Origin: an uncultured Clostridia bacterium
GTDB lineage: Bacteria; Bacillota; Clostridia; TANB77; CAG-508
Length of the DNA: 45,206 nt
Assembly: GCA_949077355.1 (NCBI GenBank)
Contig: CARUQW010000002.1
Span: 1 to 45,206, forward strand
Direction of reading: 5' to 3'
Shown: in pieces, positions 34,836 through 42,003 of the stretch
How positions within the stretch are numbered: the first letter of the stretch is position 1
Layout: every line of letters begins with the position of its first letter
Made by a program: the position numbers and the translations under genes
The notes under the pieces: generated by a model
Seen by the model: only the letters and a program-made list of their open reading frames with translations
Told to the model about the DNA's origin: nothing
Database searches by the model: none

Positions 34836-35834
34836 TTAATTTTTCTGAGCTTGTACAGCAGTAATTGCAACAACTCCCGCTATATCTTGGCTACTACATC
34901 CTCTCGACAAATCATTCACTGGTTTAGCAATTCCTTGGCAAAGTGGTCCATAAGCTTCTGCCTTTGCTAGTCTTTGAACCAACTTATATGCAATGTTTCC
35001 TGTATCTAAATTAGGGAATACTAATACATTAGCTTCACCTTTTAATGGACTATTTGGGGCTTTCAATTTTGCCACTTCTGGTACAATTGCACTATCTAAT
35101 TGTAGCTCTCCATCTACTAAAATTCCTTGTTCTTTTTGTTTTACCAGATTAGTTGCTTCTATTACTTTCTCCGTTAACTCAGATTTTGCACTTCCATATG
35201 TTGAATAAGAAAGCATTGCAACTTTTGGTTCTTTTTCTACCAATTGTCTAAAACTTTTACTAGAAGAAATTGCTATTTCTGACAAACTCTCTGCGTCTGG
35301 ATTCTCATTTAGCCCACTATCTGCAAAAATAAAAGTTCCGTTTTCTCCATAATTACAATCTGGAACAACCATAACAAAAAAAGCGGAAACTAATTTTGTA
35401 TCTGGTGCTGTTTTTAATATTTGTAAAGCTGGTCTTAAGGTATCTGATGTTGAATGAGCAGCTCCTGAAACAAGTCCATCTGCTTTTTCATCTTTTACCA
35501 TTAACATTCCATAATAAACTGGGTCTTTCACTAATTCTCTTGCTTTTTCTATTGTCATTCCTTTGTGTTTTCTCAATTCATACAATAAATTGGTATATTC
35601 TTCAAAATTTTGAGCCGTATTAGGGTCTATAATTTTAGCTCCTTTGATTTCTAAATTATGTTCCTTGGCTTTTCTTTCTATTTTTTCTTGATTTCCTACT
35701 AATACAATATTCGCATATTGTTCTTTTAATACTTGTTCTGTTGCCTCTAAAATTCTAATATCTTCGGCTTCTGGAAGAACAATTGTCTTAATTTCTTTTT
35801 TGGCCTTTTGTTTTATTTCTTCTATAAATGTCAT
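34836..35834 (-). CDS. pta: Phosphate acetyltransferase
   Basis: Converts acetyl-CoA and phosphate to acetyl phosphate. 332 residues, the short single-domain form. Typical segments are LPEAEDIRILEAT (about 20), KADGLVSGAAHSTSDTLRPALQI (about 134-156), NPDAESLSEIAISS, PNLDTGNIAYKLVQRLA and the final NDLSRGCSSQDI. GGAGAAAGAAA precedes the ATG. The operon order is pta-ackA-ackA, with a promoter at 35865-35893. Confidence 0.95.
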   Translation of the reverse strand: MTFIEEIKQKAKKEIKTIVLPEAEDIRILEATEQVLKEQYANIVLVGNQEKIERKAKEHNLEIKGAKIIDPNTAQNFEEYTNLLYELRKHKGMTIEKARELVKDPVYYGMLMVKDEKADGLVSGAAHSTSDTLRPALQILKTAPDTKLVSAFFVMVVPDCNYGENGTFIFADSGLNENPDAESLSEIAISSSKSFRQLVEKEPKVAMLSYSTYGSAKSELTEKVIEATNLVKQKEQGILVDGELQLDSAIVPEVAKLKAPNSPLKGEANVLVFPNLDTGNIAYKLVQRLAKAEAYGPLCQGIAKPVNDLSRGCSSQDIAGVVAITAVQAQKN

Positions 35835-35864
35835 TTTCTTTCTCCTTTTTTATTTTGTATCCTC

Positions 35865-35893
35865 ATTATATAAAGAAGTTCAAAAAAGTACAA
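35865..35893 (-). promoter_or_regulatory. Promoter of pta-ackA-ackA
   Basis: TTGTAC (35888-35893), 17 bases, TATAAT (35865-35870) on the minus strand. Confidence 0.7.
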
Positions 35894-35906
35894 GTATTTT
35901 TCTGAT

Positions 35907-36419
35907 TTAACTCATTAATTTTTTTATCTCTTCCTTTTCTCGCAATCGCCAAGATAAAAAATGATAAGCTGATTTATCTTGTTGTATTGCAATTTTTGCA
36001 ATTTCTTCCTCATCGCGTAATCGATCACTAGCATATTTAATAATACTACCTTTATTGCTAACAGCCGCTTTTACCACTTCTTCGTCATCTCTTAGCTCTT
36101 CTGCTGCATAATATAAAGCTTGTCCATAATTTTTACAACTTTCTAATACCAACTGTTTGTCTGCTCTTAGCCTTTCAGAAGCATAGCAAATTGTCCAAGG
36201 TGCTCCTTTGATTCCCATTGCTACCACTTCTTCTTCATCTTTTAATCGTTCACTTACAAATTCTAAGGCTTCACTATCTTGTTCTAGAGCAGCTTTGACT
36301 ACTTCCTTATCATCTTTTAAAGATTCTGCTACTAAGTCTAAAAATTTACCATTTTCCTTTACTGCCTCTAATACAAATTCTTTATCATCATTCCTATTAA
36401 TTACTTCTTTTGCCTCCAT
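35907..36419 (-). CDS. DUF4116 repeat protein
   Basis: Protein of 170 residues made of about five helical repeats. Each carries the pattern LRDDEEVVKAAVxxxGxxIxYASERL (DUF4116-type), for example KDDKEVVKAALEQDSEALEF and RDEEEIAKIAIQQDKSAYHF. Such repeats occur in surface or scaffold-like proteins of unknown function. It lies 16 bases downstream of trmB, so they are probably co-transcribed. Confidence 0.8.
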   Translation of the reverse strand: MEAKEVINRNDDKEFVLEAVKENGKFLDLVAESLKDDKEVVKAALEQDSEALEFVSERLKDEEEVVAMGIKGAPWTICYASERLRADKQLVLESCKNYGQALYYAAEELRDDEEVVKAAVSNKGSIIKYASDRLRDEEEIAKIAIQQDKSAYHFLSWRLREKEEIKKLMS

Positions 36420-36435
36420 TTTTATTCCTCTCTTG

Positions 36436-37101
36436 CTATTTTCTCATTTTAGCAATACATGCTTTTATTTTAATTCCTTGCTCTGAAAACATTTTTTCAT
36501 GTTCAGTTTCAATATTTTTTTCAAAAATTGGTTCTTCATGTAAATTATGTGTTTGTTTTATAATTTCAAAGCCACTTTCTTCAAAATAAATTAGACTTGA
36601 TTCAAATAATTCATCATCATCTGTTTTAAAATAAATTTCTCCTTCTTCTTTTAGGAATTTTTTATATTTTCCTAGTTGAATGGAATGGGTTAATCTCTTT
36701 TTTCTATGCTTTCCTCTTGGCCATGGATTGCAAAAATTGATATAAATTCTTTCAATCTCATCTTGTTGTTCTAAAATTAAAAAGATTCTTTCAATATCAA
36801 ATCTTGTAATTAAAATATTTTTAGGCTCTATCTTTGCTTCTTGATAAGCTTGTTCAATATTTCTTTTGGCTAATCCTAGCATAGCATCTACTAAATCAAT
36901 CGCAATATAATTTACATTTTGATTTTCTACTGCTAATTTTGCCATAAATTGTCCTTTTCCACATCCTAGTTCTAAGTGTAATGGTTGCTTTGGATTTTCA
37001 AATTCTTCTTTCCATTTTCCTTTTAATTTTTCTGGTTCATCTCTATAAAATTTACTTGCTTCTAATTCTGGTCGCGCCCATTTTTTGTATCGAATTCTCA
37101 T
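36436..37101 (-). CDS. trmB: tRNA (guanine-N7)-methyltransferase
   Basis: SAM-dependent enzyme of 221 residues that makes m7G46 in tRNA. LHLELGCGKGQFMAKLA (about 40-56) is the SAM-binding motif I. YINFCNPWPRGKHRKKRLTH (about 120-139) is the family signature. The ATG at 37101 has AAGGA nine bases upstream; the ATG at 37110 is too close to that site, and the longer frame lacks family sequence. Confidence 0.93.
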   Translation of the reverse strand: MRIRYKKWARPELEASKFYRDEPEKLKGKWKEEFENPKQPLHLELGCGKGQFMAKLAVENQNVNYIAIDLVDAMLGLAKRNIEQAYQEAKIEPKNILITRFDIERIFLILEQQDEIERIYINFCNPWPRGKHRKKRLTHSIQLGKYKKFLKEEGEIYFKTDDDELFESSLIYFEESGFEIIKQTHNLHEEPIFEKNIETEHEKMFSEQGIKIKACIAKMRK

Positions 37102-37186
37102 CTTTTTCATTCCTTTCCTTTTTGCTTTTTTATTATACTGGATTTCATTACTTTTTTCAAGATTTACAGAAAAATAGAATTTGAAA

Positions 37187-37218
37187 AACCCCCCTAATTT
37201 ATTCAAATTAGGGGGGTT
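37187..37218 (-). terminator. Terminator of the TelA/XpaC operon
   Basis: A perfect 14-base stem, AACCCCCCTAATTT (37187-37200) with AAATTAGGGGGGTT (37205-37218), loop ATTC, then TTTTTC on the minus strand. Confidence 0.92.
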
Positions 37219-37231
37219 AAAAATGCTATAA

Positions 37232-38212
37232 CTATGGAATTTCTACATAATTGTAAAAATCTTTGAAATTTACTCTATCGAAGTTTCCGTCATTGTTTTC
37301 ACGATAAACTTGAATATTTACTCTTCCTTCGTATCGATATTTAGAATTCTGGCAAATGAGGTCTTCTATGCTATAATAGGTATCCCAAAAATCTCTCTTG
37401 TCTAATTTTTTTTGCATTTTATCTCCCACTTCAGAATTACTTTCGAAAAATACTTCTTTTATTACAGTTTCTTTCGGATAAGCTACGTAAATATCCTCTC
37501 TAATTAACTGCATAGCATTATTCTCAAAAGTAATATAAATATCGCCAGCAATATCGTTTACTCCAGTTAATCTGGTCACAACATTTACCTCCTGCACATG
37601 AGAACTTTCTAAGAATTCTTCTACCTGTTTTTGGCTTGTTTCTTTTTCTTCTTGTGTTGTTGGATATGAACCGTCATTTGCTGTAATTAACAAGAATTCC
37701 TTAAATAATTTTCCTTCTGTTGTGGTCAATTCTGGATAAAATATTTTGCTTTCTTTTCCTACTAGCTGATTCCATTTTTCATTTTCTTTTACAGCATTCA
37801 TTAACTTTTTAAAGTTAATTTCTATCTTATCCTTTCTATTCATTTTTATTTTTTCGGAAGAAGTTAACAATCCATTTTCTATATAATTGTTAACTCGTTT
37901 TTCGTCTTTCTTCATAATTAGAATTAATGGTGTTTTTCCCATTACTTCATAATTATTAGATGAAATCTCATCTGAATCTGTTGTAATGATAAAACTATCT
38001 TCTCTTCCTTTTTTATTAGAAACTTTTAAAGAATATCCCGTCATTTGAGCATTGAAGTTTTTTTCTATCTCTTCATTATTCTCTTTAAATTCTGAAGAAA
38101 TATAAGCCGTTGTCTGCTGCAATGGTTTGTTTCGATTATTTTCTTTTATCGTAAATACAATACTAACAATAAAAACTATCAGCCATATCAAAATCCGTTT
38201 TCCTGTTTTCAT
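37232..38212 (-). CDS. Membrane-anchored protein of the TelA/XpaC operon, unknown
   Basis: Protein of 326 residues with an N-terminal membrane helix (ILIWLIVFIVSIVFTI) and a large outside domain. GKTPLILIMKKDE and FLLITANDGSYPTTQEE recall periplasmic-binding-like folds; this is a weak impression. It overlaps the XpaC-like gene by four bases, so they are coupled. It has an ordinary in-frame CGG (Arg6, 38195-38197) in the middle of a signal-anchor start, which cannot be a +1 site because skipping the base gives an early TGA. It probably belongs to an imported block. Confidence 0.65.
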   Translation of the reverse strand: MKTGKRILIWLIVFIVSIVFTIKENNRNKPLQQTTAYISSEFKENNEEIEKNFNAQMTGYSLKVSNKKGREDSFIITTDSDEISSNNYEVMGKTPLILIMKKDEKRVNNYIENGLLTSSEKIKMNRKDKIEINFKKLMNAVKENEKWNQLVGKESKIFYPELTTTEGKLFKEFLLITANDGSYPTTQEEKETSQKQVEEFLESSHVQEVNVVTRLTGVNDIAGDIYITFENNAMQLIREDIYVAYPKETVIKEVFFESNSEVGDKMQKKLDKRDFWDTYYSIEDLICQNSKYRYEGRVNIQVYRENNDGNFDRVNFKDFYNYVEIP

Positions 38213-39060
38213 TTTCTATCCTCCTTATTACAATTGGTGGAAAGTGCTTCATCTAATGCCAACATGTTAACATATAAATTAGTGGTTTCTTTTTGCCACA
38301 TACTCTGTTTTACTGTAATGAATTTTTCTCTTGTCGTTTTTAATAATTTTCGAAACATTGTTATCTCTTTTGCTGTCAACAATTCTTTATCATATTGTAA
38401 AACAAAGTTCCTGCTTATTTCTAATACTTCTGGCAAATAGATTTTGAAGAGATTTTTAACCGTTGGATTGGCAAAATGCTCTAATTGCAAATCATCGCAT
38501 AATTCTTTCAATGCTGTAAGCATTTGCTTATATGGTTTATCAAATCTTGCTTTGATTGCCTGCCTGTTTTCAAGGTTTTCAAATTCCTTGTATAGGTTAA
38601 CTGCATTTTCGATTTCTTGAAAACGTAATTTTTCCTTTTTTTCCATTTCTTTTCCTTCTTCTTTTTTCTTTCCTTTTAATGCTTTTATCTCTTTCACTTT
38701 TTCATTATATTTTTCTTTTCTTCTTTTTTCCATAAAGGTAAAAAAGCCTGTAATTAATTTTTCAATTAATACAAAAATCATATCGTAGAAAAATAAAATA
38801 GCAAGTGAAATTGAAATAGCTAGAAAAAATTTTTCAGAAGCTAATGTAAATGCCTTTTGAAATAGGAAAAAGACTGGAATAGCAGAAATCCAATTAAATA
38901 TAAGATTTAATAGTCTTGCTTTTCGCGGGCAATCTAGTAACATATTAAGCTGATAACGTCTTTCGCATGACTTAACTTTGCAATCTTTACACCTTAGCCG
39001 TTCTTCTAATGTTTCCCATTTTGGTTCTTCCGGAATTTCAATTCCTATAACCTTCTCCAT
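38209..39060 (-). CDS. XpaC-like membrane protein
   Basis: Protein of 283 residues. A cysteine-rich N-terminus (CKDCKVKSC, a possible metal site) is followed by two membrane helices (about 60-110) and a charged helical domain resembling the XpaC (5-bromo-4-chloroindolyl phosphate hydrolysis) family, which usually travels with TelA. ATG at 39060 after AGGAGGGACACA, overlapping the telA end by 23 bases. One in-frame CGG (Arg21, 38998-39000) reads as arginine. Confidence 0.72.
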   Translation of the reverse strand: MEKVIGIEIPEEPKWETLEERLRCKDCKVKSCERRYQLNMLLDCPRKARLLNLIFNWISAIPVFFLFQKAFTLASEKFFLAISISLAILFFYDMIFVLIEKLITGFFTFMEKRRKEKYNEKVKEIKALKGKKKEEGKEMEKKEKLRFQEIENAVNLYKEFENLENRQAIKARFDKPYKQMLTALKELCDDLQLEHFANPTVKNLFKIYLPEVLEISRNFVLQYDKELLTAKEITMFRKLLKTTREKFITVKQSMWQKETTNLYVNMLALDEALSTNCNKEDRK

Positions 39061-40165
39061 TGTGTCCCTCCTTACTCTTAGATTCAACATCTAAAATAGC
39101 CTGTTGAAGTTGCTGGATTTCTGGAATCGCATTTTTTCTTGCTTCCTTTGCATCCTTTTCAATTTTAACCAATTCATCACAAATTGAAATCATCTGATCA
39201 TTTACCAATTTTAATGCTTCAATGCTAACTGGTAAAGCTTCAATTTCTTTTGCTGTTGACATCATGGCATCTTTTAACAATAATCCATTTTGCTTATAAA
39301 TTTCTTCTGTCGCAACACGTACATTTTCTAGTACATAGGCTGAATTCTTGATATGGAATGCAAAGATGGCTAATGAAAATTGTTGCCGCCACTGTGGAAT
39401 TACATTAATGATAATGTCTTCAATTTTAGTAGCAATTGCCTGAGACGCATTATGAATATACGTGAGTTTTGGTAAACTTTGTAGACTCATAAGACGATAA
39501 GACTGAATCGCTACCGCTTTCCTATCAAGTGATGTGATAGCATTACTGATGTCTGATAATTCATTCACATCTCTTAAGTTATTCGGATCGTAGCAGCTTT
39601 CTAATGTAGCTTTTTCATCTTCTGCTGCCTCTTTTGATTTTTCAACTGCTAAGAAATTTAATTCCTGCGCATCTGCATAATCATAAGCTTTTTTACGCAT
39701 TTCTGAAGCAAGTTTCATATCTTTAATTGCCACTAACTTAGTCTGTTCTAACTTGGTAATAATGTCTTCGATTACCTTTTCGATATTAGTATGACGGATA
39801 ATGGTTTCATTTACAGAATCTATGAGTCCTTTTTTTAGCATTGGACCGATAATCGGGAAACTATCCCATTTACTTTGATTCTTCTTTGACAATCCTTCCG
39901 TGTCTACACTATTTAAGTTTGTCATTAATTCTGTAATGGTTTCATCAAATTCTGTAAAATTAGATACATTAAATCCTTTGAAGAGATTACTCGAAAAGTT
40001 ACTTAATTCAGCCGCATCTTCTGCACCAAATTGAATAATAGCCGAGGAATCTTTATAATCAAGTCCCTCTGCTTTTTTTATAACTCTCCGCTTCTGTTCT
40101 TCTGACAAGTCTTCAAATGTTTTCATTGCTTTCTGATTCATGTCAATTACTTGCATTTTTTCCAT
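39038..40165 (-). CDS. TelA family (toxic anion resistance) protein
   Basis: Mostly helical protein of 375 residues matching the TelA/KlaA family (QKRRVIKKAEGLDYKDSSAI, then FPIIGPMLKKGLID, LEQTKLVAIKDMKLA, LTYIHNASQAIATKIED and VIPQWRQQFSLAIFAFH). Members were linked to tellurite resistance and to cell-envelope stress, but the biochemistry is open. ATG at 40165 after AAGGAAG. Two in-frame CGG codons (39386-39388 in PQWRQQF, 40088-40090 in QKRRV) are ordinary arginines. It heads a three-gene operon that looks imported as a block. Confidence 0.82.
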   Translation of the reverse strand: MEKMQVIDMNQKAMKTFEDLSEEQKRRVIKKAEGLDYKDSSAIIQFGAEDAAELSNFSSNLFKGFNVSNFTEFDETITELMTNLNSVDTEGLSKKNQSKWDSFPIIGPMLKKGLIDSVNETIIRHTNIEKVIEDIITKLEQTKLVAIKDMKLASEMRKKAYDYADAQELNFLAVEKSKEAAEDEKATLESCYDPNNLRDVNELSDISNAITSLDRKAVAIQSYRLMSLQSLPKLTYIHNASQAIATKIEDIIINVIPQWRQQFSLAIFAFHIKNSAYVLENVRVATEEIYKQNGLLLKDAMMSTAKEIEALPVSIEALKLVNDQMISICDELVKIEKDAKEARKNAIPEIQQLQQAILDVESKSKEGHNGEGYRN

Positions 40166-40307
40166 ATGATTTCTTCCTTTCTTTTTTTGCAAATTTCCAT
40201 TTAGTTACTTTACATTTTTAATTTTCAATGTGCTTCGCGACATATTATATCATAATTTTACATAATCTTCAATCTTTTTCTTATTACTTTATTGAAAATT
40301 ACGATTC

Positions 40308-40596
40308 AAAGGTAAAAGTCCAATCACGTCCAAAGCAAAACCTATAAAAAAGAGAAAAGAGCGCATGGATAGGAGATTTTATTAGAAATTGTTAAGATAT
40401 AACATGATGGGATGTTCAGGGCAACTGCTAATTATTCTTTCATCACATTCATCATTTATTTCAAATAGGATAATTAGCAGTTGAACCTGAAAGAGGCTCA
40501 TGTTATATCTTTACAAATTCTATAAAATCGTATTGACCAAGCGATTGGAACGACTTTTATAGGTTTTGCTTTGGACGTGATTGGACTTTTACCTTT
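40308..40596. repeat. Long inverted repeat H4 (289 bases)
   Basis: A perfect 42-base terminal inverted repeat (40308-40349 with 40555-40596). Further paired blocks lie inside (GATATAACATGA with TCATGTTATATC; CAACTGCTAATTAT with ATAATTAGCAGTTG). There is no reading frame. It fills the gap between the divergent telA and rluA-type genes; otherwise this gap holds only promoter-like AT-rich sequence. Confidence 0.88.
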
Positions 40597-40656
40597 CTAT
40601 TGATTTTTCAACCAAAACTTTATATAATAATCAAAATAACTTTTGAGGAGCCAATC

Positions 40657-41565
40657 ATGAAAATAAATTATAAAATAGAAAAAAATAATACTGGAAAAAG
40701 TATAAACTATATTTTAACAAATGGATTAGGTATTTCTACAAGACTTTTGACAAAACTAATAAAGAATAAAAAAATCTTAGTAAATCGAACAAACTGTGAT
40801 ACTAAGAATATTGTAAATTTAGGAGATGTCTTAGAAGTTCATTTTGATTTAGTAGAAGACAATTCAAACATTATTCCAACTAAAATAGATTTAGATATTC
40901 TTTATGAAGATGAATGGTTCTTAGTGGTTAATAAACCATCTGGCATACCAATCCATCCTTCTCGACTACATCTTACTGATTCTCTTTCTAATGGTATCAA
41001 ATTCTATTATGATTCGATTGGTTTAGCCAAAAAAATACGACCTGTTAACCGCTTAGATTTGGATACTTCTGGTTTGGTCATTTTTGCTAAATGTGAATAT
41101 ATACAAGAATGTTTTATTAGGCAAATGACTAATCGTACTTTTAAAAAAGAATATCTATGCTTAGTAGAGCGGATTATTAGAACCTAAAATGGGTGTCCTT
41201 AATTTACCTATTGCTAGAAAAAAACGGCAGTATCATTGAAAGATGTATTGACTTCAAAAATGGTCAACCTTCCATCACTCATTATGAGGTAATCAAAAAA
41301 TTTGAAAATTTCAGTTTCATCAAATGCAGACTAGAAACTGGTAGAACCCATCAAATACGTGTCCACATGGCTTCTATCAAACATCCATTACTTCGGAGAT
41401 ACTCTATATGGAAATACCTCTCCTTTAATTAACAGACAAGCTTTGCATAGTTATAAAATAGCCTGTATTCATCCGATATCTAAAAAAAATCTAACTTTCG
41501 AAAGCAACTTACCTTATGACTTTAAGATGATTTTGGGGACGAAGGAAAAAAATATGGTTGACTAA
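40657..41565 (+). CDS. RluA family pseudouridine synthase with three CGG +1 sites
   Basis: Isomerises uridine to pseudouridine in 23S rRNA and/or tRNA. An S4-like N-terminus (GISTRLLTKLIKNKKILVN) is followed by the catalytic motif RPVNRLDLDTSGLVIFAK (about 129-146), whose aspartate is the nucleophile. Skips at 41170-41172, 41225-41227 and 41394-41396 give LVEGLLEP, ARKKGSIIERC and HPLLGDTLYGN, all conserved here. The sum (909 minus 3) gives 301 residues. ATG at 40657 follows GAGGAG. The C-terminus runs into inverted repeat H5. Confidence 0.88.
41170..41172 (+). other. CGG +1 frameshift site (RluA, first)
   Basis: Context GAG-CGG-ATT. Skipping C reads GGA and continues LVEGLLEPKMGVLNLPIARK; normal reading stops at TAA four codons on. 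Confidence 0.92.
41225..41227 (+). other. CGG +1 frameshift site (RluA, second)
   Basis: Context AAA-CGG-CAG, the only CGGC. Skipping C reads GGC and gives RKKGSIIERCID. It is reached in frame only if the first skip happened. Confidence 0.92.
41394..41396 (+). other. CGG +1 frameshift site (RluA, third)
   Basis: Context CTT-CGG-AGA. Skipping C reads GGA and gives the conserved HPLLGDTLYG. Confidence 0.95.
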
Positions 41566-41618
41566 ACTTTTGTTAGAGAGGTCAAACCTTTTTGGCACTC
41601 CGTTCCCCAAATCATCTT
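41524..41618. repeat. Inverted repeat H5 spanning the ends of two convergent genes
   Basis: AAGATGATTTTGGGGACG (41524-41541) pairs with CGTTCCCCAAATCATCTT (41601-41618), with an inner GGTTGAC/GTCAAACC stem. It carries the GGGGAC foot. The last codons of the RluA gene and the trxA stop codon lie within it. Confidence 0.75.
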
Positions 41619-41928
41619 ATTGGATTTCTTCTAATATTTCATTTTTATTTCTAACACCAACAAAAGTTTTACTTACTTCTCCATTTTTTATAATAACTAT
41701 GGTTGGAATACTCATTACTCCATATTTCATTGCTAACTCTTGATTTTCATCTACATTAACTTTTCCTACTTTGATGCTTTCTGCTTTTTCTTCAGCAATT
41801 TCATCTATAATAGGTGACATCATTCTACATGGTCCACACCAGTCTGCATAAAAATCTATTATGACTGGCTTATTTGATTTTAACACTTCTTCCTCATAGT
41901 TTTCATTGTTTATTTTTAATACACTCAT
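41617..41928 (-). CDS. trxA: Thioredoxin
   Basis: Small redox protein of 103 residues with the active site ADWCGPCRMM (about 29-38), the cis-proline in SIPTIVIIK, and the usual length. ATG at 41928 after GGAGGAAAAAAT; the upstream in-frame codons fall inside the REP-like hairpin and are not used. It lies downstream of trxB, its reductase. Confidence 0.97.
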   Translation of the reverse strand: MSVLKINNENYEEEVLKSNKPVIIDFYADWCGPCRMMSPIIDEIAEEKAESIKVGKVNVDENQELAMKYGVMSIPTIVIIKNGEVSKTFVGVRNKNEILEEIQ

Positions 41929-41958
41929 TATTTTTTCCTCCTTTTTTCTTTTTAAATA

Positions 41959-42003
41959 GTGTTCCTCGACTTCTAAAACAGAAATTTCAGGAAACACGTC
42001 CCC
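41959..42003. repeat. REP-like hairpin with GGGGAC foot between trxB and trxA
   Basis: Minus strand: GGGGAC followed by GTGTTTCCT, which pairs with AGGAACAC about 22 bases on. The trxB stop codon lies inside it. Layout like REP elements mobilised by RAYT transposases. Confidence 0.6.
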
